Below the pieces are notes generated by a model, which was not told the DNA's origin, ran no database searches, and saw only the letters and a list, made by a program, of their open reading frames with translations. A program made the translations under genes and the position numbers. From the NCBI RefSeq assembly GCF_009765985.1, contig NZ_LMUM01000030.1:1-42058 (forward strand): a DNA stretch of 42,058 nucleotides, read 5' to 3'. Positions 15,969 to 24,494 of the stretch are shown here, piece by piece. Origin of the DNA: Acidobacterium sp. S8 (lineage in GTDB: Bacteria; Acidobacteriota; Terriglobia; Terriglobales; Acidobacteriaceae). The stretch's first letter is position 1, and every line of letters starts with the position of its first letter.

Positions 15969-18701
15969 TTATAAAGATTGTTCAGTTTCGAGACTTTGGC
16001 CGACAGCCGCCTTGCCGATGCCAAACTCGATCGCAGAACTCTTTCCCGTCTCGTGGCTCAGTCTCTGAGCTAAGTCCGTTGCATCATTCGTGAAAATTTG
16101 CGCGTCGTGCGCCGCACGCGATACCGAAACATACGCAAAGCGCGAGTTAATCAGCTCTGGGTGAGTATTGGTGTCGATATTCACCAAGACGCGGTCCGCG
16201 GTGAGTCCCTGGGAGCTGTGGCTGGTGACAGCGTAGCCGTGGTCGAAGTGCCGCATTTGGTGGGTGTCGAAGCTGACGGATTTCCCATTGTCCATCTTCA
16301 CGAGGAGATGGCCGTCTTTGTCGATCTGCTGGAGCGTGCCAAGGTCACGATTGGCAACGCCTAATTCTTTGGACGGCGCGGTGAATCCCAAACGGTCGCC
16401 AACCGCAAACTCCCCCTCCAACTCGCGATAGACGTTCACACCATACAGCCGCGCGGGGTTGTAGATGACGATGGTTCCATCTTCTTTCTGAACGGTCAGC
16501 AGGTTGTCTTTGGGTTGGGTAGCGATCACCTTCGTATAGCTTTGTCTCTCGATTCCGATGTCTTGGCTTCCACGGGGATAGTAGAGAACGTCATCTACGG
16601 CGTAGCGAGCAGCCCAGGTCCTATCGGCACCGGTCATGTCCGAACGGGGGGCGAGTACGCGCACCGCGTGGTCCTCCGAGGCGACTTTGCCAAGGGCCTG
16701 CAATTCGGAACGCACCGCCTGATTGATCTGACGGCGCGAGGCATTATCGGGGGAAACAACGATGGTGTTTTCCGGGCTGGCGGCGTAGCTCCGCGCAATC
16801 GACGCGATGCGCTGTTGCGGGTCGGCAATCTCGGTGACGCGGCCCTGCTGTTCCAAAAGCGCCACACCTTCGGCGATTTCGCCACGCGACAAATGTTCGA
16901 CGGCCTTCAATAGCTCGGGGGCCTCTCGTTGGCGGACGATCTGGTCAAGCTGTGCCGTCCTCATCCCTGCATTCACTAACTGCTCGAATGGCTTGCCGGC
17001 TTCGACTCCCTGATGCTGTCGGGTATCTCCAATGAGCAATACACGATCGCCAGATTCTAACTTTGCGAGGAAGTCGCGCACCTGTTTGGTGCTGGCGAGG
17101 CTGGATTCATCGACCATGTACAGATGCCGGTCGGCGGTAGGCTGGCGGGCGCGAACCAGGAAGCCCTGTAAGGTATCGGCGGAAATCCCGGCATCGCGGA
17201 GCTGGTTCGCGGCGCGAGAGGTCGGGGCGAAGCCTTCGACCACATACCGACGCTGTTCTGCCGCTTCGCGTACCGATTTTAAGAGGGTCGTCTTGCCGAC
17301 ACCGGCCCGCCCCTCCAGCCCTTGCACCACATCGCGCGACGTCAAAATTTCTTCAGCGGCGGCCCGCTGTCCGGCGTTCAAATGCTGCTGCTTTTCTGTG
17401 TGGGCGACAGCGGCCTGGATAGACATGATCTGTTCGGCACGTCCGTGGCCCTGCTGCATCTGGCGCAGAATTTCTTTCTCGGTGCGTATCGTCTCTGCCG
17501 TCGTGAACTGCCGCCCGGTCTCATGTTTATCGCCGGGCACAAGCTGGAACTCGCCGGAGGCAATGCGCGACTCGAAGTTGGCGCGTACTTCGGCATAGTT
17601 GACTTCGCTCATTCCGCGGCGCAGGGCGTCGCGGAAGAGGTCGCGTTCATCGGTGACGGCTTCGCGCTCGAAGCTGCGCTCACGGGCAAAGGTGACCGCT
17701 TCGCGGGCTACTTTCTGCACGGTTTCGGGAGTGCGTTCGGCGGTGTGCATTCGCGCGCGCTCCTGGGCCTCAGCCACGACTTGATCGGGCTGGTTACCGT
17801 ATTCGGCGGCAAGCTGCCGATGGGCGGCAAGCACCTCGGCGGGCGTCTGCATGAGTTTTTCGCTGCGGCTGGCGTGTGCCGCGATATCCGCCGCTTCATA
17901 GCCGTGGAGGCCGTGCTTTTCCATCCGCTCGCGTATCTGATCGCGGCGTGCGCTAGAGGCGTCGAGATACTCCAACGTGTATCCCTTGATCTCAGGTGCT
18001 CCGCTTCTACCGGCTTCGATTTCATAGCCAAGATTCCGAAGTCGATACGTCAGTTCTGATTGGTATACGGCAGTGGCGAACTGCTGGGAATCGAAGTAGC
18101 CGTGCTCTTGGAGTGCGCGGGTCTGCCCGTTCTCGCGCTGCGTGACATTGAAGATGACAGCGTGGGTGTGGAGCTGCGGCGCAGCATAGCCGTCAACTGG
18201 ACGGGCGGTGTCGTGCTCGAACTTGGCAACGACGAACTGCCCGGTGGTTTCGGCTGGGTGGTTTCCGCCAAGCCGCGCCTGGGTATAGCGTTCCAACTCC
18301 GTCAACGCGATGGTGACGGCCTCGGAGTGCGCTGTTCGTATCCGTTCATCGCCGCCTACCAGGGCGGTCAGCGACACCGACTTGGGAGGCGAAAACGTAG
18401 CATCCCAACCTGCGCGATGTTGTACGGAGTTGACGGTCTTTCCATCAGCGTTCGCGTACTCAAAGGACTGCCGGTGCATGACAAGCTGCTCGGCAGTGTA
18501 TGGATGTTGCCCTTCAGAGAGACGTTGAAACTCTTCCGCGCCTACCGCGCCGGACAGGCCAAACTTCTCCGCAAGCTGCCCCTGCCACTGGCCCTGCACT
18601 TGCTGTCCCTGACTCCAGTAGTTCTGGTCGGGCGAGGTGAATTCGCGCTTGTGGTAGTCCTGTAATTTAGAGGCTGAAAGCGCCTTGGAGATTTGCAGCA
18701 T
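15969..18701 (-). CDS. MOB-F conjugative relaxase-helicase, TrwC/TraI-like
   Basis: The protein nicks oriT, stays covalently bound to the 5' end and unwinds the strand for transfer. In the 910 residues the N-terminal relaxase domain has candidate catalytic Tyr16 (LQDYHKREF) and Tyr28. It also has a metal-binding QLHTHAVIFN (His178 and His180) and the family signature WDATFSPPKSVSL. The helicase half has Walker A GRAGVGKTTLLKSV near residue 460, Walker B YMVDESSLAS near 530, IGDTRQHQGVEAG and the C-terminal GYAVTSHSSQGLTADRV. It follows the coupling protein gene by three bases, in trwA-trwB-trwC order as in plasmid R388. It is intact. Confidence 0.93.
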   Translation of the reverse strand: MLQISKALSASKLQDYHKREFTSPDQNYWSQGQQVQGQWQGQLAEKFGLSGAVGAEEFQRLSEGQHPYTAEQLVMHRQSFEYANADGKTVNSVQHRAGWDATFSPPKSVSLTALVGGDERIRTAHSEAVTIALTELERYTQARLGGNHPAETTGQFVVAKFEHDTARPVDGYAAPQLHTHAVIFNVTQRENGQTRALQEHGYFDSQQFATAVYQSELTYRLRNLGYEIEAGRSGAPEIKGYTLEYLDASSARRDQIRERMEKHGLHGYEAADIAAHASRSEKLMQTPAEVLAAHRQLAAEYGNQPDQVVAEAQERARMHTAERTPETVQKVAREAVTFARERSFEREAVTDERDLFRDALRRGMSEVNYAEVRANFESRIASGEFQLVPGDKHETGRQFTTAETIRTEKEILRQMQQGHGRAEQIMSIQAAVAHTEKQQHLNAGQRAAAEEILTSRDVVQGLEGRAGVGKTTLLKSVREAAEQRRYVVEGFAPTSRAANQLRDAGISADTLQGFLVRARQPTADRHLYMVDESSLASTKQVRDFLAKLESGDRVLLIGDTRQHQGVEAGKPFEQLVNAGMRTAQLDQIVRQREAPELLKAVEHLSRGEIAEGVALLEQQGRVTEIADPQQRIASIARSYAASPENTIVVSPDNASRRQINQAVRSELQALGKVASEDHAVRVLAPRSDMTGADRTWAARYAVDDVLYYPRGSQDIGIERQSYTKVIATQPKDNLLTVQKEDGTIVIYNPARLYGVNVYRELEGEFAVGDRLGFTAPSKELGVANRDLGTLQQIDKDGHLLVKMDNGKSVSFDTHQMRHFDHGYAVTSHSSQGLTADRVLVNIDTNTHPELINSRFAYVSVSRAAHDAQIFTNDATDLAQRLSHETGKSSAIEFGIGKAAVGQSLETEQSL

Positions 18702-18704
18702 GGC

Positions 18705-20621
18705 CTAATCTCCAAGGGAGAATCCGGCCTGTACGGATTCTGCGGCTTCTGCGATCGCATCGGGTTGAGACGGCTTCTTCGTCAGCGTCTTCGGGTCGAA
18801 GGTAAGGTCGTCATCGTCCAGCGGGCGCGGCACGAACGCGGGCTGGGTGGCGGGGATGTCGTGATAGGCGAAGGAGAATCTGGCTACCGTGTTTCCCAGC
18901 TTCAGGAATGCGTGTCTGTCGGGGAGCCCGGAGATTTCCGAGTCCAGTACCAAAGGCTCAACCTGGCGCTCCACACTGAAGTTGTTGCCAGCCCGTAGAC
19001 CTGTCGAGTGCGTCTCCCGCAGCCGCTCAATCTCGACCTTGCCGATGGCGTTCGACACCCATTCGGCAGCCTTGGGTTCCGTGATTTTCAGGAATATCTT
19101 GGTCGCCGGCTGAGACAGCATCACCTCGGCCAGATGCCCGTAGATCATCTCAAGCTGGGCCTTACCTTGGAAGCCAAGGATAAGGGGGTTCTTTGCCTTT
19201 CTGTTCTCGGTGATCGCAGTGTGAAGCTGTGGGAGACGCTGCAAACTCGCCAACTCGTCCAGGACAAACCAGACCGGGTGCTGGCTCTCTTTAGGCTCAT
19301 TCAGGAGACGGAGCACAAGCAGGTCGATCCATAGACTGTGCAGTGGACGTAGTGCCTCCCGCTCGCTCGGTTTGGACGTAATGAAGATCCATCCCTTGCG
19401 ATGCTCCGACCATTCGGTCGCGGTCCAATGGCTCGTCGCTTTCTCTTTCCGTGGGAGCATTCGCAAGCTGTCCGCGATTAAGCCAAGGGAGGCCAGGACG
19501 CCATTGCGCTGCTGCTGCGCACCTTTCGCAATCATCATCGCCATCTCGGTATTTTGCACCCGCCGGTCGATCTCGTCGGGGTTCGCCATCCACTCCACCA
19601 ACTCCTGCGGAGTTGGCCCGAACGTCAGCAGGTGGGCAAAGATTTTCTGCGGTGTCTCGGTGAAGAATTCACCCTTCTTGTCTGTGGTCGGTTGGTACAG
19701 GGACGCGGCAATGGCTCTGGCTTCGGCACGACGACGCAGCTCCTCGGACGGTCCCCAATAGGGGCAGCGCGCATCGAGCGGATTCAAAATGATGTCGCCG
19801 CGGTCGGCGTCATAGAACCGCTGCACGAACTCGCAGGCGGGGTCATAGACGATGGCGGAATGGCCGCGCTCCTTGATCTGTGCGAGAAGCTGCATGACCA
19901 GCCGGGACTTGCCCGCGCCGGTATCGCCCATGATTTCGATGTGCTGCCCTTCGGCGCGTAGGGGGATGCGCATGAGCTCTTTGGACTCGGTGGTTTTGAA
20001 CCCGATGCCATCGCCCTTAACGACCTTATTGAAGCCGTTTGGAGAGACCAGGACGGGGCCTTTTAGCAGTCGTCCATACTTCAGTTTTTTGAGCCGTCGA
20101 ACGTCTTTGCGGACGGCGAATGGGAACTGGAGAAGAAACACGGAAAGCCCTGACCACAGCGGTATGCCGAAGATGCCTAAGAGAGAAGCACCGTCATAAA
20201 CGAAGCGGCGAAGGTAGTCATGAAGAGGGCGGTTCATGTAGGCAACCTTAGGTCCCCGATAGAGAACAACGACGCCGGAGGCCTGGGCCGTTGGGGAGAG
20301 CGCCAAGGGTATCGGCCTGCCGATTAGCTGCGGCGTAGAACCTGGTTGCACATCGGCCTCCGTGACAGGCCGGGTGTGGCGCTGGCGGTCTGCCACCGTA
20401 ACAAGCTGGTACTCGCTGCTCTGGCGCATGGTGCCAAGGAAACCCGTTTCGGCATAGCAGGAGAGATAGTAGCGTTGCAGCGGACTCATGACAAAAGCGA
20501 AGTGGAGGTAAACGCAGACGACGGTCACCATGAGCGCAACAAACACGGCTCCGAAGCTGTAGACGGGATAGTGCGGCGGACGAACGATGGTTTCTTTGCG
20601 GCCCCATTGTGTGTCTGTCAT
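18705..20621 (-). CDS. virD4: Type IV coupling protein, VirD4/TrwB/TraD-like
   Basis: This inner-membrane hexameric ATPase links the relaxosome to the secretion channel. Two N-terminal membrane segments are seen at about residues 22-45 (VFVALMVTVVCVYLHFAFV) and 150-172 (LGIFGIPLWSGLSVFLL). Walker A is MGDTGAGKSRL near residue 230, Walker B WFVLDELASL, and GFQGKAQLEMIYG is typical of TrwB/TraD. The C-terminus is acidic (PLDDDDL). At 638 residues the length is normal. ATG 20621 overlaps the upstream stop (ATGA), so it is translated with the small relaxosome protein. The relaxase gene follows directly. Confidence 0.93.
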   Translation of the reverse strand: MTDTQWGRKETIVRPPHYPVYSFGAVFVALMVTVVCVYLHFAFVMSPLQRYYLSCYAETGFLGTMRQSSEYQLVTVADRQRHTRPVTEADVQPGSTPQLIGRPIPLALSPTAQASGVVVLYRGPKVAYMNRPLHDYLRRFVYDGASLLGIFGIPLWSGLSVFLLQFPFAVRKDVRRLKKLKYGRLLKGPVLVSPNGFNKVVKGDGIGFKTTESKELMRIPLRAEGQHIEIMGDTGAGKSRLVMQLLAQIKERGHSAIVYDPACEFVQRFYDADRGDIILNPLDARCPYWGPSEELRRRAEARAIAASLYQPTTDKKGEFFTETPQKIFAHLLTFGPTPQELVEWMANPDEIDRRVQNTEMAMMIAKGAQQQRNGVLASLGLIADSLRMLPRKEKATSHWTATEWSEHRKGWIFITSKPSEREALRPLHSLWIDLLVLRLLNEPKESQHPVWFVLDELASLQRLPQLHTAITENRKAKNPLILGFQGKAQLEMIYGHLAEVMLSQPATKIFLKITEPKAAEWVSNAIGKVEIERLRETHSTGLRAGNNFSVERQVEPLVLDSEISGLPDRHAFLKLGNTVARFSFAYHDIPATQPAFVPRPLDDDDLTFDPKTLTKKPSQPDAIAEAAESVQAGFSLGD

Positions 20622-21010
20622 GGCTGTTCTGTTGTCCCTTCCGCATAGCTGGCGAGCATGTCTGCAGCCGCTTTGCGCTTATTGGTTTTCACGTACCGGA
20701 GCATTTCCTTGAACTGCTCCGGCGTCATCTTTTCGCCGCGCAGCAACGGCTCAAGGGTGTTGATGAGGAGGAGACGTAAGGCTTGCACTTCGGCAAACAA
20801 CGCCGCCCCATCGCCGTGTTGCTGTGCGTTCGCGGCATCCAGCAAAACTTCCCGCGCCCATTCGCGGAGGTTCTTTCCGCAGCTTGCGGCAACCCTCAAT
20901 AACGCTCGTTCTTCAGTGCGGGTAAACCGCGTGGCAATGCTTTGGGTGCGGGTTTCTCGTCCCTTGAGCCGCTGCAGGCGGCCTTCGATTTCAGAGGTCT
21001 GTGAAAGCAT
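20618..21010 (-). CDS. Small relaxosome accessory protein (TrwA/MobC-like position)
   Basis: The 130-residue protein starts MLSQTSEIEGRLQRLKGRET. The start is ATG 21010, with AGAAGG about seven bases upstream, rather than the far upstream GTG-type frame that reads through the palindromes. The central part (TRTEERALLRVAASCGKNLREWAREVLL) resembles the ribbon-helix-helix plus helical core of MobC/TraJ-type DNA-binding proteins. The C-terminal half is helical (LRLLLINTLEPLLRG, EQFKEMLRYVKTNKRK). Its place before trwB- and trwC-like genes equals that of TrwA in R388, which binds oriT and represses its own operon. The two palindromes just upstream would be its natural targets, by inference. Confidence 0.68.
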   Translation of the reverse strand: MLSQTSEIEGRLQRLKGRETRTQSIATRFTRTEERALLRVAASCGKNLREWAREVLLDAANAQQHGDGAALFAEVQALRLLLINTLEPLLRGEKMTPEQFKEMLRYVKTNKRKAAADMLASYAEGTTEQP

Positions 21011-21032
21011 CGCTGATCCTTCTGAGGCCAGG

Positions 21033-21130
21033 TTCGGGCGCGGTTCCCAATGGAACCGCCCGAATTTGGCCTCGGCGGCAAGCCACTTGTTTTCTGCATG
21101 TTTCCCGTTGGAACCAATTGGTTCCCAACG
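21033..21130. promoter_or_regulatory. Paired palindromes upstream of mob operon, candidate oriT/operator
   Basis: The first dyad (21033-21064) has arms TTCGGGCGCGGTTCC and GGAACCGCCCGAA around CAAT, with one bulged base. The second (21106-21130) contains the perfect 16-bp palindrome GGAACCAATTGGTTCC. Both share GGTTCC/GGAACC half-sites. They lie 20-120 bases before the relaxosome protein, where oriT sits in R388-type plasmids. No nic site could be assigned by eye. Confidence 0.5.
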
Positions 21131-21210
21131 CAACCCTTTCAGGGATGGATTGTCTACGTTCTTCCGGCGCGCAGCGCCGTAGTGGCCCTGCCCCGGAATT
21201 GGATGGAGGA

Positions 21211-21555
21211 TCATGCTTTCGATCCTGCCGCTACAGCCGGGGTTTGTACTGCGGGCTGCGTCGCCACAGCAGGCTTTTTGCTGGCCTGCTCAACGGCATC
21301 AGAAACGGGGGCCTTACGAACTCGCAGGGTCTGCGTGACATTGGCCGCCTGTGGCGTTTTCAAATACTCCTGAAACTCACGATCCTTGTTGAAGGTGTAG
21401 CCGACACCGTGCTCGATCACGTCATCGGCAGTTGCGCGAGGCTGTCCATGGGAGCGGAGGAAGGTGACATACTGATCGACCAAGCGAGCGGTTGAGTCAG
21501 TAAACCGAACTAAGGCGTTGACGTGGCGGGTTTGAGTGATTTCTAGCAGTGGCAT
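21211..21555 (-). CDS. Hypothetical protein, possible small DNA-binding protein
   Basis: The 114-residue protein has AAGGAG six bases before ATG 21555. Residues about 15-70 (VRFTDSTARLVDQYVTFLRS, then RATADDVIEHGVGYTF) look like a short beta strand plus helices, as in ribbon-helix-helix or TraK-like DNA-binding proteins. The C-terminal 40 residues are an Ala/Pro/Val-rich, probably disordered tail. It sits between the primase-like gene and the relaxosome gene. A role in transfer or element maintenance is plausible, but the family is not recognised. Confidence 0.6.
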   Translation of the reverse strand: MPLLEITQTRHVNALVRFTDSTARLVDQYVTFLRSHGQPRATADDVIEHGVGYTFNKDREFQEYLKTPQAANVTQTLRVRKAPVSDAVEQASKKPAVATQPAVQTPAVAAGSKA

Positions 21556-21578
21556 TGCATTCTCCTTTGGTTGATGAA

Positions 21579-22514
21579 TCAGGCAATCTTCGAGCGGGCA
21601 ATCATGCGGTTAGCCGTCGTCGCGATCTCTCTCGCACGAGCGGAACATAGCGTGGCGGGCATCTCGGAGCGACGGCGTAGTTCGAGCATCGTGATTACGT
21701 CGTCTATGGGTGCGCCTTCGAGCAGCCAGAGACGGGCTGAAGCCATGTCCACGGTGCGCTGGGCGTAATAGAGAGGGTTGGGTTTGTCGGCGCGGTGGGA
21801 AGCCAGCGTATGCGTGAGCTTCACCGCATCCTTGCCGTGGGCCAGTTCGTCGAGAACCCAAACCCAATCCTGCTCGGAATGTGTGTGCTTTCCGGGCTGC
21901 ATTGGCCGTGAGATTCCGCGCAGCGGGAGCGCGGCATTGTGGAGATGAAAGTCGCCAGGATTCCAGACTGAATCGGATAGATATTCAACGGTGACGAGGT
22001 GTGCCGGCGAATACTTCTGATTCAAGAATCCGGGAATGCGGAGTACCCGGTTGCAGTCGGTGCAAGCGCGGTCACCACCAAAGGCAATGGAGAGCTGCTT
22101 CAGCGTGGTCTCCTGACGCTCGAAGTCAAAGCCGTCAACACGCCAAAGCGCTTGATACTTGCCTGGGGATGTGGCGAGGACCACGGTCGGGGAAGGAACC
22201 ACATCTGAAGCCCTAAGCGCAGCGACACGGGCATCCCCATCGAAGTCGATATCTATATACAGGTGACGGACGGATGCAATGCACTCTTTAGTGCGACGGC
22301 GGCTGCCGGAGCGGAGCGGATTGGCAGCGACATAGACGTTGGCACCAGCATGGTTCTCGTGAGCGAGCCACCGAATGTAGGCAGGCGCAAGCGCCTGTTC
22401 TAGTCGAACGATCCGCTGCGCGGGGCGGTCGGCGCTCTCACTGCGCAGCAGGAGAGCAATGGTCTCCCCCGCAGCGAAGCAATGGGTAAGAAAGTCTTTG
22501 GCAGTTTGGCTCAT
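21579..22514 (-). CDS. RepB-like DNA primase domain protein
   Basis: The 311-residue product from ATG 22514 (GAGGT eight bases upstream) starts MSQTAKDFLTHCFAAG. The signature of RepB/primase-polymerase-like mobile-element proteins is clear: HLYIDIDFDGDARVAALRAS with the acidic metal site, VVLATSPGKYQALWRVDGF, and CNRVLRIPGFLNQKY. A helical C-terminal part follows. Such primases prime the transferred single strand in the recipient or the element's own replication. Its gene neighbours are ssb and the relaxosome genes, matching this use. It appears intact. Confidence 0.75.
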   Translation of the reverse strand: MSQTAKDFLTHCFAAGETIALLLRSESADRPAQRIVRLEQALAPAYIRWLAHENHAGANVYVAANPLRSGSRRRTKECIASVRHLYIDIDFDGDARVAALRASDVVPSPTVVLATSPGKYQALWRVDGFDFERQETTLKQLSIAFGGDRACTDCNRVLRIPGFLNQKYSPAHLVTVEYLSDSVWNPGDFHLHNAALPLRGISRPMQPGKHTHSEQDWVWVLDELAHGKDAVKLTHTLASHRADKPNPLYYAQRTVDMASARLWLLEGAPIDDVITMLELRRRSEMPATLCSARAREIATTANRMIARSKIA

Positions 22515-22607
22515 GGCGAATACCTCGGATGCGATGGAATGTTGCAGGTCCTTTAGCGTGAGGAAAGCCCGGCTCTCACCGGGCCTTCCTGCGCATGATG
22601 ACAAGCC

Positions 22608-23000
22608 CTAGAACGGGATGTCATCGGACGGCTCCGGCTCGTTGTCGAGATCCTCTTGGGCCGCCTTCTCGGCCCGGTCAAGTTTGAGGATGGTGAGAAC
22701 CTGGATGCTGTCGGTGCGTACCGGCTTCTTGGCCTTCTTGGGCGTGTACTCGTAGTGGCGAATCCTGCCTTCGAGGTAGATGTGCTCGCCCTTCTTGAGC
22801 GTGGCGGCAAACTCGCCGAACTTGCCGAAGACGATGCAGCGGTGCCACTCGGTGATCTGCTTGTACTCGCCGCTCTCTTTGTCCTTGTAGCGTTCCGATG
22901 TGGCTAGGGAGAAGGTAGTGAAGTTGCTGTCGTTCTTGCCGGTGCGAACTTCGGCATCGGCTCCGAGGAATCCCATCAGTTCTGCTCTGTTCTTGTTCAT
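22608..23000 (-). CDS. ssb: Single-stranded DNA-binding protein
   Basis: The 130-residue OB-fold SSB starts MNKNRAELMGFLGADAEVRT and includes FTTFSLATSERYKD, EWHRCIVFGKFGEFAATLKKG and IYLEGRIRHYEY. It ends in the acidic tip DDIPF, the docking site for partner proteins. ATG 23000 has GGAG eight bases upstream. The frame stays open for 165 codons further upstream, with an ATG and a GAGGTGA at 23498, but that extension is Cys/Arg/Ser-rich and unlike SSB. Element-borne SSBs protect transferred DNA. It is next to the primase-like gene. Confidence 0.92.
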   Translation of the reverse strand: MNKNRAELMGFLGADAEVRTGKNDSNFTTFSLATSERYKDKESGEYKQITEWHRCIVFGKFGEFAATLKKGEHIYLEGRIRHYEYTPKKAKKPVRTDSIQVLTILKLDRAEKAAQEDLDNEPEPSDDIPF

Positions 23001-23519
23001 GGTCGTGTCTCCGTTTTGAATTCCCGTTCTTGCTCGGGTCACCCTTGGCAAAGCCAGCGAGTGGGCCCGGCTCCCAAGTGCCAAGGAGTGCTTTCTTGGT
23101 GGGGCCCGGAAGAAGTTTGTGCGGCGTTCTCGGCCGCGTTTACAAACTTGTTTTGGGAGGAGCCGAGACCCCGCAGGGGCGCTGCAAGCGAAGCAGAACG
23201 ACGCCGAGCCGCAGGGCGCCGGTTTGGCCCCGAAGCAGTGACCGAGCATGACGAGGAATTCATGTGGAGAGATACGCCTGAAAGACAGAGCGCCTGAAGG
23301 GGTTCCTGACGATGCCGTATCCCGGCAATGCGACTTCTTTCTTCTTGCCACGAACGCTGGAAAGACGAACGGCAAAGCACCACCGTTGGCACCGCGATTC
23401 AGGCTGCGGTCTTCACGCACAAGAGCACAGCTTTCCGTCAAAGGTCTCGACACCCGATGCCCAGTAAGAAGACCGTCTGCAACGAATCCGGTTGTCATTC
23501 TTCACCTCATGCCCGGGCG
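23001..23519 (-). other. Hairpin-rich region between virB11 and ssb, no convincing gene
   Basis: This 519-base stretch holds several possible stems. CCTTGGCA (23043-23050) can pair with TGCCAAGG (23079-23086). GGGCCC at 23063-23068 can pair with GGGCCC at 23102-23107. AAGTTTGT (23113-23120) can pair with ACAAACTT (23142-23149). The first two are nested or competing. Open frames here have no family resemblance. It could be the ssb mRNA leader, a noncoding RNA or a single-strand initiation site. Confidence 0.45.
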
Positions 23520-24494
23520 TTAGTCGGCCTCGGCCGGAGCGCGGTAGATTTCTTCCGTCTGGAATGCTTGCTCGGCATGGGCGTATCCGGTGACCAAGAT
23601 CAGCTCGCGCACGCGGCGGCGGCCTGCCGCATTTCGCTCGCAGTAGAGAACGAAGTCGATGGCTTCTGCGGTCTCTGACCGCACGAAACCATGATTCAGA
23701 TTAGGTCTGGCACTGAGAGCCAAGTCGGATAGCCGATTGAGAGCGTCCCACGCCGACTTTGCGTGGATGGTCGAAAGCGTTCCGCCGTGGCCGGTGTTCA
23801 TGGCTTGCAAGAGGTCATAGCCGCACTCATCACGGATTTCACCCATGACGATGCGGTCGGGCCGATGCCGAAGAGCGGCGGCCAATAGCTGGCTAGGAGT
23901 GACGGCGACTTGGCCAGGAATGGCCTCCACTGCTTCCCAACGAACCGCATTGGGATGCGCAATCTTTAACTCCGCCGGTTGTTCAATAACAATGAGGCGA
24001 TCATGGTGGGGTACATGATCGAGCAGCGACTTCATCAAAGTTGTCTTCCCCGAACCGGTTCCGCCGCTGATGATGCCGTTCTTTTTCGCGTTGACAAGCT
24101 CGACAACCGTATCCCGGACATGCACCGGTAAGCTGCCTGAAGCGATCAATTCATCGCTGGTGTACCAGCGGTTGAATTTGCGGATGGTCAGCGTAGGCCC
24201 ATGAATGGAGGATGGAGAGCCGACGACGGCGACACGGGAGCCATCGGGCAGGCGCGTATTCAGGATCGGATTCTGGCTCGTGAGGTCTTGTCCCAGGAGC
24301 CGTGCGACGCGCTCAATCGCCGCCTGCAGCCGGTCGTTCGTGTACGGGGTCGTCAGCGGGATATGCTGAACGACCCCTCCACGATCTGCGTAGACACCCG
24401 TAGTTCCATTAATCATCAGGTCAGAGATGGACGGGTCTAGCAGAAGCTCACGCAGCTCTTCCGGGAAGAACGGCAGGATCAGTTGGTAGCTCAC
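23520..24494 (-). CDS. virB11: VirB11/TrbB-family secretion ATPase
   Basis: This cytoplasmic hexameric ATPase powers pilus assembly and DNA transfer. The 324-residue product from GTG 24494 starts MSYQLILPFFPEELRELL. The GTG overlaps the virB8 stop (GTGA). The N-terminal domain includes ISDLMINGTTGVYADR. The ATPase domain has Walker A SGGTGSGKTTLMKS near residue 145, the Asp box LIVIEQPAELKI, Walker B RPDRIVMGEIRD and the His box NTGHGGTLSTIHAKS. The length is usual for TrbB-like members. It is last of the VirB genes in the transcript and is intact. Confidence 0.93.
   Translation of the reverse strand: MSYQLILPFFPEELRELLLDPSISDLMINGTTGVYADRGGVVQHIPLTTPYTNDRLQAAIERVARLLGQDLTSQNPILNTRLPDGSRVAVVGSPSSIHGPTLTIRKFNRWYTSDELIASGSLPVHVRDTVVELVNAKKNGIISGGTGSGKTTLMKSLLDHVPHHDRLIVIEQPAELKIAHPNAVRWEAVEAIPGQVAVTPSQLLAAALRHRPDRIVMGEIRDECGYDLLQAMNTGHGGTLSTIHAKSAWDALNRLSDLALSARPNLNHGFVRSETAEAIDFVLYCERNAAGRRRVRELILVTGYAHAEQAFQTEEIYRAPAEAD

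Noticed and set aside
17322-18059. 245-codon plus-strand open frame
   Set aside because: It is antisense to the well-supported relaxase gene and has no recognisable protein features.
23039-23392. 117-codon minus-strand open frame between virB11 and ssb
   Set aside because: It has no ribosome site, its composition is Arg/Ser-rich, and it overlaps the hairpin-forming stretch. I treat the region as noncoding.
23001-23498. 165-residue in-frame N-terminal extension of SSB
   Set aside because: There is a fair Shine-Dalgarno before 23498, but the extension is Cys/Arg/Ser-rich and no SSB has such a part. ATG 23000 has its own ribosome site and begins the OB fold.
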